The notes under the pieces are model-generated. The model did no database searches. It was not told the origin of the DNA and worked only from the letters and a program-made list of their open reading frames with translations. A stretch of DNA of 64,000 bases from Ilex aquifolium (taxonomy: Eukaryota; Streptophyta; Magnoliopsida; Aquifoliales; Aquifoliaceae), in NCBI GenBank assembly GCA_951799425.1, contig OX637391.1:47959069-48023068 (forward strand), given 5' to 3'. Position 1 is the stretch's first letter, and every line of letters starts with the position of its first letter. The translations under genes were made by a program, and so were the position numbers. Of the stretch, positions 54,735-64,000 are shown in pieces.

Positions 54735-56020
54735 GGGTAAATCACATAAATGTCCCCTAAACTTTAGCCTTTGTTTTAAATCGCCCCCTAAACTTTTAAT
54801 TTTTTAAATTTACCCCTTGACCTATTTAAATCATTTTAATAAGCACCTACTGTTAAATTCAAGCATGGAAACCCTACACGTGACCTACACATGGCAACCG
54901 ATGGTGGGCATTTTTAGCACATCAACATTTATGTACAGTTGGGTGCCAATTTTCCCTCCCATTCTCCTCTCTTCCTAATGCTCTGTTCTTCTTCAGTCCA
55001 GCTGACTGGATATTGTGAGAAAGGCAACAGTGGAGGGGCAAAAAAGGGAGAGAGAGAGAGAGAGAGAGAGAGGGCATACGCACCACCAGTAGGCCGGCTC
55101 AGTTAACTTGACATCCCAAACCTTCACATTCCTACACCCAACCAACCTGGGTCTACACTCATCACCCAAACACGCCCAGATCCGATTCAACTTAGCATCA
55201 CATTTTTCTTCTCATCAAACCTCTTCACAAACCTCAACCATTGCCCGTTTATCTCTCCTCCACCGGTAATCCCAACATTCTCTGCCACCTCTGCCAATCC
55301 CATGTACCACTTTCACTCTCTTCTAGGTAGTCCTCCATTTTCATATCTCCCAATTAGTTGATAATTAATGATTTATGTGTTGTCGATCTTTTTGGGTAAA
55401 TAAATATTGTCGATGTTACCGGTTGTAAATCCGCATTCAAAATCCATCCGTCTTCAGAATAGCTCTGACCTGGGAATGGCAGGCAAAATGGAGCTCGTAA
55501 ATGGTGGGGATGTTGGGTGCCACAACGGAGACCACACGGCTTCTCTTGATGCCGAAAGAAACAATGGAGGAAGTGAGTTGGAGGCATGGACGGTGAGTCT
55601 CCGACCACGTGTAGATGATGGTGTTGTGACGACGGAGGGGCACTCGCCGTAAACAGTGGCGGCTCTTTCCAGGAAGGCCAGAGGAGTGAGGTGGCTTAAA
55701 TTTGGAGCTCTTGGGTTCAATTGGTCCATTCTCTGTTTCTGTGGCTGTGTATGGAGTTTTGGAGCATGAAGAGGAGAGGGGAAATGAAGGAAGAATTGGC
55801 GCCTAACAGTACATAAATGTTGATATGTCAAAAATGCCCTCCACCAGTTAACATGTGCAGGTCACGTGTGAGGTTTCATCCCCCTTTATCGCCTGAATTT
55901 ACTAGAAGGTGTTGATTAAAATGATTTAAATATTTTAGAGGGTAAATTAAAAAAATAAAAAGTTGAGGGGATAATTTATAACAAAGACTAAAGTTTAGGG
56001 GCTATTTATGTGCTTTACCC
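54735..56020. mobile_element. Mutator-like element with ~230-bp TIRs (Pack-MULE-like)
   Basis: 1286 bp. Termini are GGGTAAATCACATAA and its inverted partner TTATGTGCTTTACCC, flanked by a perfect 9-bp TSD ttataataa (54726-54734 and 56021-56029). The inverted repeats extend about 230 bp inward (to about 54965 and from about 55790), including 'atcaacatttatgtac' in both arms. The 0.8-kb interior is GC-richer and gene-like, with open frames on both strands, but contains no MURA transposase motif. It fits a gene-fragment-carrying MULE. Confidence 0.88.
54966..55789. other. Gene-like cargo of the Mutator-like element
   Basis: Higher GC than the flanks, with open frames such as 55407-55652 (plus) and 54993-55190 (minus, including ACLGDECRPRLVGCRNVKVW). 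Near 55325 'cttctaggtag' could be a splice junction. I could not name a source gene. Confidence 0.4.
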
Positions 56021-56289
56021 TTATAATAATCTTCCCCACTTTACTTCCGAGCTGAAATGTTGTCTACAAGATCTGGCATTGCCTTGAAATTCTCTCCGTT
56101 TGCATCATCCTACTACATTTCCTCAAATTTCTTTATTTCGTCTGTGATAGCAATAGTTCAATTCTTCCTCAGTTATTCATAGACCTTGAAAATTTAGTAG
56201 AAATAAGTAGAGTGGGGTTGGACAAGAGTGGTTGAGCTTGACTCTCATTGTCACATAACAACTTGGATAGCAATACAATACCAAAAAAA

Positions 56290-56530
56290 ATATTTTAATA
56301 CAGTATCAATAGTTACTATTTTTAATAGTCAATTTATGTATTATGATCGATCATGAATTATTTCAATCAGTTGTAACTTCTTATTTATGAGTTGTCACTT
56401 GACTTTTAAAAGTTTTACTTTTCATGATCGATCATAATATTTTTCGATCGTGCTTTTTAGAGTTGTAACTTATACCCTAAAAAAATTATAACTTGACTTG
56501 AAATTTTGTAATTTCCAGTACAATATCTAT
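56290..56530. repeat. Dispersed AT-rich repeat, partner of 38430-39665
   Basis: It shares 'atgatcgatcat' and 'ataacttgact(t/c)' motifs in the same order as the interrupted copy in intron 1. Similarity is modest. Confidence 0.5.
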
Positions 56531-57857
56531 TTTGTTATGGTAGTCTTCTCCCAACAAATTCTTTTGTTTTTTTGGATGCACTAAAAAAAATTTAAGTATA
56601 AAAAAAATTAATTTTTGGTCGACTTTGAGTTTAAATTAAGGTGAGACCCACTCATCATTTTCAGTAAACTTTCATGGCTTCGTAATTTACTCCGTAAAGA
56701 GAATAACATAGTATATTCACTTACTCAAATTGATTAAGAGGTGAATGAAAAAATAGGCTCTAAAATGACTCTCTTGGAATGTAATAATAGAGGTTGCGCA
56801 ATGTGAGATATAACACAAATCCCACATTGATTGGTCAAGAAAGATTTGATAAGCAAATATACCCCAAGTTTGCTTTATGAGTTGGGCCATAAGGGCATTG
56901 CAATTTTATGGATTGGGGATGATCTATATGAGATTGGATTTGACCACACACATGCTGCCACCACCTGCCTCTCTCAGCTCGGGCTTGGGTTTGAGTGTGG
57001 TTATGGGTTAGATTCAACCTTATCTTTTTGAAAAAATATCATTAAATGGGTCATTAAATTCTTAACTGTTTTTAATTTCTTGCCCATTGGAATTTAAATT
57101 TTGCACGAAAATTTTGAATTCAAAGTGTGCACCAGTTGAAATTTGAATTGGTGTATGTTTATTAACAAACACCTTCTGGCTTGCTTCAGTTCGCATGGTG
57201 GTTTCCCGGAACAGACCCAATTTTGTCTATATAAAACCAAATTCATTATGCATTAATTTCTTACGAAATTACTCATTAAGGTAGTTATTACATTCACCAT
57301 TTTCGTGATTAAGAGCCATCATTTCTGAGAATACAAAACACATTCTGGTTCACTAAGAAAACAGATTGGAGTGAAACTTCTGTTTGCGTGAAAATTATTG
57401 TATCTTGGGAAGTAGATGTCGAGATTTTCATTAGGACCAGTGTGGGGCGAAATCTGTCTTAAAGACAGAGTATCCAACACTAGATGTTGGTACATTTTAA
57501 TATTATATATAATTTATTATGTATAATTCATTGTACTAGTGTGTAATATTATATATAATTCATTGTGCTAATGTATAATGTATATACATGAATCTTTATA
57601 TTCAATGTATTGTATATATACATGTATCATATTATTACATGTATGTATAACTACATACATGTACATAAATATTATCTACTACATGAATCATATTTATTAG
57701 ATACATGTACAAGTTAGGTACATGTATATTATGTATGCATGAATGAGTTGTATACATGAACTCTAAAAAGTTCTAAGAGCTTATAAATAAGACTTCTAAG
57801 TTGAACATTTAAACACTTATGTGACATCATACAACACATTATAACAGTTCATAATAT
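56531..57857. other. Intergenic DNA
   Basis: No gene recognised. 'aatcccacattgattggtca' at about 56817 is a phrase common in plant LTR elements but lacks a partner here. 57500-57760 is rich in 'tacatgta' repeats. Confidence 0.4.
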
Positions 57858-58562
57858 ACTACACACACTTGAGAGTTTAAGCCAAAGAAGGGTGTTTTTA
57901 TGGTGAAGCTTTGGACTTAACCACTTATGCAGAGTTGGTTAGAGTTATACGCTCTTACTTGTGGGTAAAGAAATATCTCTTACTTGCTGGTAAAGAAATA
58001 ACTCTTACTTTCCTAAACTCTTACTTTCCTAAAAGAGAAAAACACAATCAACCTTTTAATATGCTGATCACATGCCTAATTAAACTAGGAAAGTCTTTCT
58101 TTCCTAAAAAGAATAACTCACATGCCTAAATAGTTAAGGAAAGTCTTACAATCAGACCAATTTTAAACATGCCAATTTAAAGCTTAGCCTTTGCCGGAAT
58201 CTTCTAGAACTTGAATCATATTGATGGATCTTTGCCCAAGTGGATCATGCTCCATGCTTGAACTTGCACAATCAGCCCATATATCTTGAATCAGCCCGTT
58301 CAATGCTTCCTTCATCCTTTTGCTCTCGCCCGAGTCATAGGACCTCCATTTATACTCAACGGATCAGATTGCATTGCATCACCTTGATCTTCTTGGCTCT
58401 TGATCTTGTAATTGGCCCATCTAAACTTGCAAAGGATCTTTAAGAGTAGGCCCATCTTGGTTCTCATCACTACACACACTTGAGAGTTTAAGCCAAAGAA
58501 GGGTGTTTTTATGGTGAAGCTTTGGAGTTAACCACTTATGCAGAGTTGGTTAGAGTTATACG
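57858..58562. repeat. 94-bp direct repeats 611 bp apart
   Basis: 57858-57951 and 58469-58562 differ at one position (ggacttaacc against ggagttaacc). The second copy leads straight into a coding-like frame. No TSD is seen, so a duplication is more likely than an LTR element. The interval has extra short repeats of 'ctcttactttcctaa'. Confidence 0.9.
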
Positions 58563-58777
58563 ACGGAGCTATCAGACTGTTGTATCTTGGAGGGGACAAG
58601 TCATATGAGAAGGTCTACTACATCAGATTTTGGGCTTTGCCATCTGCAGAGGACTTCAATCTCCTTAAAGAGAGCGAGATGCACCCACCTCAGCCTGAAT
58701 TGTTTCGTACCAAGTTTTATAATTTTGTATTTTTCTTTTCAATTAATGCAATTACACCAACACTACTGTTGGTCTAA
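58538..58777 (+). pseudogene. Coding-like fragment of unknown origin
   Basis: An ATG at 58538 opens about 65 residues with a protein-like sequence (SWLELYDGAIRLLYLGGDKS, YEKVYYIRFWALPSAEDFNL) and normal codon appearance. It then runs into hydrophobic non-coding sequence. I do not recognise the family. Its first 25 bases are the end of the 94-bp direct repeat. Confidence 0.35.
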
Positions 58778-58879
58778 AGATTTAATTTATGTTCTTGTTC
58801 GACAATCGGGTTAATTTTATGTGTTACAGTTTGTTCTTAATTGCATGATATAAATTAGAAATTTCTTCAATAATTAATG

Positions 58880-59640
58880 TTCCATATTAATATTGATGAT
58901 ACCATAATCAGAAGACCATTAATTGCTTATCGCGGCTCAACCTTGAACAACATGACCTCAAAGACCAAAGCCGAAACAACAAATAAGCAGAATGACTGAT
59001 TTGATGGCATAATCGAAGCTTGGCATCATCTAATGCAGTTCAGACATAAAGACCGCCCAAGCTGATTTCTTTACCTTCAACAAGCTCTTCCAAAAAGGAG
59101 AATCTTACAGATCGTCGAACACTACTCAACTAGCTCATCCAATGGCCTCGAAAGTTCAACCCTTCTAGATGGTGTCACATTATTTCTAGAAAAGACACAT
59201 GGAGCATTGTCAAAGATATTCTAATGGAAAGATATCCCCCTTATGATTCTACCGATTGAGGGGACCACATAATTTGGGATGAGGACAAACCCTTGTATAA
59301 ATATGAGGATATACCCTAAAGACAAGATATCTGAAATCTCATTGTAACAATCTTCTTTCCCAAGCAATAGAAAATAGAGAGTAAAAGACTCCATTAGAGT
59401 GGACTAGCCAAGATCTTCAGCCTAGTGAACCACTGAATCACCTATGTCACTTTATTTATTTAAGTCATTACTCTTCTGCAGTGTCAAAGAGCTTTTCAGC
59501 TCTATACCCATAATCAGTCGCTCATGCACGAACACATTCCCTCCGACTCTCATACCTTTGTTTTACGCCATCAAATATTATCCTCCCAACATTTTCTCCT
59601 TTCTCCTATGAAATAACACCGACCTTCTTCCCCATATGTA
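58880..59640 (+). repeat. Possible LTR remnant
   Basis: It has a plausible TATA box (ttgtataaatatgagga, about 59293) followed by a leader like those of gypsy LTRs. No TG/CA pair with a TSD was found. Confidence 0.3.
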
Positions 59641-60699
59641 ATAGGTAAATTATTTTACAAATTTTTTTTCTAAATTAGTCGAATGAGCAATACATGGCCA
59701 TTGTTTATATTAGGATAAATTAACCTCGCAAAATGTAACAAACTACAAAATTTAATGCTTTTGATCGAGATGCTTAAGGGCAAAAATGTATCCAAAACCA
59801 ACATGTAGCACATGGTCTTAGGCACTTTTTTTTTTTTTTTACTCTTTTTAAGCTTTTATGCCTTATTTCAAGGATTCCCCATTTATTAGGGAGTCTAGTG
59901 CTCTCTGGTTCAAGAAAAGTGTTAAGAGTTGAGATAGATAGTCGTAGGTGAGATATTAAAGGGCGATAAACAAAGGAAGAAAGACAAAGACAGTCCTTAA
60001 ACTTAAAGCAAGATGAGATAACATAAATTTATCTGTTTTCTTACTTGTGCGTGGTATAGTACCTAAAAGGCAAGAATGAGGTAATGGTATATCACGAGTT
60101 TATGGGAACCTAATTTAAAAAACTTAATTTAAATATATATATAATTTGTTATAGTTATTAAGTTGAATAATACTATTTAAACTTAATTTAATAATATAAT
60201 ATTTTTTATGGTGGTAAAAAATCAAGAGGCATGAGGTGGAGAGCTAGATGAGCTCTTGGTGGGTGTGTCATGTGCGTGTAAAAATGAATGAGAATACACA
60301 AGAAAATAAGTGGTTCACCAGCTAAAAAACTTGGCTAATCTACTCTAATGGAGCCTCTTGCTCCTTGATTGTATATTGTTTTTTTGAAGAAGAACAGTAC
60401 AATAGAGTTTTTTCCTTGCTTGAGACCCCTTTTTACAAAGTGATCATTGTCTTTTATAATAAGATATTAGGGGAATATTTAGAGAATATTCAGAGAATAT
60501 TTTGTGCGACTTATTGCCCAAGGTATAGTTTGATGGTGAAAATCCTTTTATGCCCCTTCTAGTAGTTTCTATATTGTTCGTTATCTTCTAGAATACCATT
60601 GTCTTTTGTATATTTTTAGGTATCAATAGTTCCCCCCCAACCCTGAGCAAGGATTGACCTAAAAACCCTGTTTGGGAGTTTGTCGAAGAAGCTCTACGA

Positions 60700-61270
60700 G
60701 TCCTGAAAACCTTGTTTTGTTTTGGACTTAGGCAGCTTGAGCTAACTTCTTCTTTTAGGCTAAGGAGCCAAGCCGAGCTGACTAGCTTTAGAGCTGAGGA
60801 GCCTCCTGAGAAGTTTATGATGGGTTGACCAACCCGAATTCAATTGTTGTGGCTGAGCAGTCCAAACTTTGTGCTTTTGAGCGAGCCTTGGGCTTATTTT
60901 CAGTCAGGTAAGTCCAAGATGCCAATGCCGAGCTTGATTGAATGTGAGGCTGAGGGACTCGATAAACCTGAGGGACCTAATAAGGCTTAAGAGCCGAGCT
61001 GAGCCAAAGAGCCTGATAAGATTAAAGAGATTATTTAGGCTAAATAATTGAGTTGGGTTAAAGAGCCGAGCTGGATTGAAGTACTCGATATAGCTAATGA
61101 GCTTAACAATGCTGAAGTTGAATAGCCTAATCATGTTGAAGTTGAAAAGCTTGAGGTTAAGGCTGATGATCCTGAAAATGCTGAGATTGAAGAGCTCTTT
61201 AGACTGAAGAGTCAGGCCTGAAGAGTCAGGTCTTGGAACGGCTGATGAGCGAGGTAATACCTTAGCTGAA
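60700..61270. repeat. Degenerate short tandem repeats around 'gagccgagctga'
   Basis: Many imperfect copies of 'ctgaagagccgagct' and related words give a long minus-strand frame rich in Leu-Phe-Asn-Ile repeats (60904-61323). I regard it as minisatellite, not protein. Confidence 0.6.
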
Positions 61271-61765
61271 GAGCTATAAAGAATAATTTTTAAAAGTTGC
61301 GGAGGGTAATCAAGGCGCACCAAGAATTATGTTAGGGAGGAGGGAAAGTATGACTAAAAAAATTCACCAACTAATATAATTTTTTTTTTTTTAAGTTCAA
61401 CCATTTTAAAATGTGTTATGATTTAAGACTAAATTAGTAAATGAAACAATATTAATCAGTTTCCATTCGGTCTTAACAAAACATGATCAAGGAGAACATA
61501 AAATATTTTTCTTAGTACATTTTAGCTTAATCTATAATATAAAACAGGGCAGTTTCAACAAGCTCATCAAACGGTCTTAAATTCATTCATCCAACGGTCA
61601 AGAAGTTAACATTTTATCCCTTATATTTCCCCTCCAATTCCATCACATCCAATTTTCTCTTTCACCCTCACTCAATGTCAGATGCCTTCTCTTTTTCTCC
61701 AACATTGCCCCCCTCCCAGGTATCTCTCTCTCTACCCACGATCTGCCATCACCACAGCCCCACAC

Positions 61766-62784
61766 GGGCGCAACCCCTCTGCTGTTGGGAAAAAAATTGC
61801 AAAATGTGTTGTTACCTATACATCGACGTTTTGGCAAGTTTTGTACAGTAAATTTTTTTTTTCCCCCAAAACAACCCAGTCAAGTCTTTCTCCCTATACA
61901 ACCTTTGCCAAGCTCCTACTCGGTACTCCTTGCACAAACACTGTACACTCAAGACCCAGAACATTCTATCTCTCTCTCTCTCTTAATTTTACCATTAATT
62001 TCTCTCTATATTATCCCCTCTTGGGAAAATTTAACTAGTTTTACCACCCACTAAAACCCTAACCAAGGTGTAATTTTCATTGACTGCCAAACTACATGTG
62101 CGTACTGCCTGGATTTGGATCTAATATGGGCTATTACTGATTATGCACCCTAATTGTTTTCACCTTCAGTGGAGAATTGAAAAAGGTGGTAGTGAATCAT
62201 CACATGTCTTTCAGAAAATGATTCACCCCCCAAGCAATGATTTTCAAGTTCAACACTAGCCTCGACATTATTTTGAGAGAAATGCACCGCTCCACTATCA
62301 TATGAAGATGCGCCTCTCCTTCTTAGTTGCTACTCGCATATTCCGAATCCATGGTTGTGACTGTGACAATAATGGGGATTATGGATGATTCGGGTTGTTT
62401 ACCAAGGCGATAAGCATTTTGTTTTGGTATAGGGATTGCCGAAAATTGTATAGGGACAAATAAAAATTTTAGGTTTTCGTAACTGGTTGAATGTCTTTTT
62501 TTGGTAGAAACTTGGTCGTTGATTTAGTAGAGGGAATGATTGTAGCATAGTAGCAACAAAATGAAGGTGGAAGATGATGAGTTTCTGGTGGCATACGACG
62601 GAGGAGGTGATGTAATGACTGATCTCAGAGAGAGAGAGATGGAATACAGAGAAAGGCTTTCTTTTTTGGGGAAATGGAGGCTTGACTGTGTTGTTTTTTG
62701 GGGAAAAAATTTTACTGTACAAAACTTTTCAAAATGTTGGTGTATGGGTTAATGTTTTTTCCCAACAACAGAGGAGTTGCGCCC
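61766..62784. mobile_element. Mutator-like element with ~120-bp TIRs (Pack-MULE-like)
   Basis: 1019 bp. The left terminus is GGGCGCAACCCCTCTGCTGT and the right terminus reverse-complemented is GGGCGCAACTCCTCTGTTGT. The inverted repeats extend to about 61886 and from about 62679, sharing 'aagttttgtacagtaaa'. The flank is a perfect 9-bp TSD gccccacac (61757-61765 and 62785-62793). No transposase motif is present; the interior has CT-rich leader-like DNA and may be captured gene sequence. Confidence 0.9.
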
Positions 62785-62785
62785 G

Positions 62786-62965
62786 CCCCACACTACTATC
62801 ACAGCCACCACCCCTTCATCCTCTCCCCTCACGACCACGCCAACCCACTCCGGAGACCCACTTCGGCAACGACGATCTACCCCACACCACTATCACAGCC
62901 ACCACCCCCTTCATCATCTCCCCCCACCATCACGCCAATCCACTCCATAGACCCACTGACAGACC
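62786..62965. repeat. 94-bp tandem duplication
   Basis: 'ccccacac(t/c)actatcacagcc' begins at about 62786 and 62880. Both copies run through 'accacccc' and 'cacgccaa(c/t)ccactcc' to 'agacccact'. Confidence 0.85.
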
Positions 62966-64000
62966 TTGGACTGACCTCATTCACGCTTTCTCTCTTCTCT
63001 ATTGGCTATCTCTTTCTATTCTTGATGCAGATCTCCTCAAATTCATGCCCTAAATTCACATCCAATTCATACCCTAACAGCTTCCCAAGATCGACTCTCT
63101 CTCCATTCAGCCGATGTTGTCTTTATCCCTCTCTATTCTCTCTCCTCACTCTTCCCTTCATACCAGGTATGTCTTCCTTTTCTCTATCTCTCTACCTCTT
63201 TCTGCTCCTATCACACACACGCGCACACACACACACAACGACACACATAATAGGGCTCAATTTATGTTTTGGGGTTTTCGCAAAACACACAGGATTATGG
63301 GTTGGGGCTTTTGGTTTGGTATTTTCTGGAGGGGATTTGGGTTTTGGGTTTTCACAGAATACACACACACACAAACAACATCAGAGGATTCTGGGTTGGG
63401 AGGCTTTTTGGGGTTTTCAGGAATGGATTTGTGTTTTGTGATTGGATTGCGCCAATTATAAAGTAGAGCAACCTCTCTTTGATTTTTTCCCAGCAACCCA
63501 AACGCACACAAATGTGCACTCTCTTCTCTTTCTTAATATTTGACTCTCTGTCTTTACCCGATTGTCCAGCAGTGATGGTTAAGGATGTGGGTGGGTTTTC
63601 TAGGGGATGAGTGTTTCTTGGATTTCCCTTTCACTGTCATCTTCTTCTATCGAATTGTCGCTTCTCATAATGCAAATGACTGCTGGATTTGTGGAGCATT
63701 TCCTGGTGCTTGGGTCAAGGTTTGATTGATTTATTATGGTTTTCATCCTTTTCATGTAATCGATAGCTAGAAATCTAAATCGTTACTCTCACTATTGCTA
63801 AACATCAACAATGGATTTGCCATTGTAGCATTTCTATGAGATCATAGACTGGTAAGTTTTTTAGAAGGACCTCAATCAATGTGTTGGACCTTCTTGGTGA
63901 AATTCATTGGGCTGATCATCTGTTTTGCTGCAGATTACTGTGTTTGGTGGAGAAATGGTGACGATTTTCTGGTAAATTTTCTCTTACTTATGCTTTGGAA
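62966..64000 (+). other. Possible 5' region of a gene continuing past the window
   Basis: CT-rich leader-like DNA at 63090-63175 is followed by a possible donor (accag|gtatgt, near 63168), and there is a possible small exon at about 63934-63971 between 'ttgctgcag' and 'gtaaat'. A (CA)n tract lies at 63212-63236 and another near 63360. No protein domain can be assigned. Confidence 0.25.

Noticed and set aside
60904..61323. 139-codon minus frame rich in LFN-type repeats
   Set aside because: It follows the degenerate minisatellite periodicity rather than any protein family.
63934..63971. Resemblance of a small exon (ITVFGGEMVTIF) to a TIFY motif
   Set aside because: The glycine/tyrosine pattern does not fit a real TIFY domain, and there is no supporting downstream sequence in the window.
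1..64000. tRNA, rRNA or CRISPR features
   Set aside because: None was seen. The tRNA-like matches are retrotransposon primer-binding sites, and no regular spacer-repeat array exists.

Overview
The window looks like nuclear DNA of a flowering plant, most likely a eudicot. It is AT-rich, genes are sparse and have long introns, and almost every recognisable block is a plant transposable element (Ty1/copia, Ty3/gypsy of the Tat type, a small non-autonomous LTR element, Helitron, hAT, Mutator and PIF/Harbinger types). The only convincing host gene is an ankyrin-repeat/PGG membrane protein of the ACD6/ITN1 family. I cannot name the species.

Layout. 1-12.3 kb: intergenic DNA with an old LTR (1039-2366), duplicated segments, a minisatellite near 5.0-5.5 kb, two copies of one MITE family with perfect 9-bp target-site duplications (TSDs), and a 650-bp hAT-like element (11208-11857). 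12.3-17.0 kb: a young Copia element (12489-17010, TSD GTTTT, LTRs differing at one base) that landed in a gag-like coding fragment; it has protease, integrase, RT and RNase H but no gag. 17.8-29 kb: a decayed Tat-type Ty3/gypsy element on the minus strand, with an antisense coiled-coil ORF near its 3' LTR and a 1.84-kb solo LTR inserted in it (25279-27122, TSD ATGCC).

30.6-52.0 kb: the host gene. My exon model (seven exons on the plus strand: 30708-31113, 41696-42196, 42379-42516, 44219-44320, 48835-48882, 48967-49409, 51408-52019) is phase-consistent at every junction, sums to 2250 nt (749 residues plus stop), and joins an N-terminal Copia-gag-like domain to ankyrin repeats and a four-helix PGG domain. 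Its introns hold a Copia RNase H scrap, a Helitron fragment, a Mutator MITE, a Harbinger-like element, a 1.4-kb small LTR retroelement (TSD GTTTG), and one hAT element nested in another.

52-64 kb: intergenic DNA with two Mutator-like elements that have long terminal inverted repeats (54735-56020 and 61766-62784, both with perfect 9-bp TSDs). They carry gene-like filler and no transposase, as Pack-MULEs do. There are also duplicated segments, simple repeats, and possibly the 5' end of another gene at the right edge.

All calls rest on reading motifs, repeat boundaries and TSDs by eye; no alignment or database search was run.
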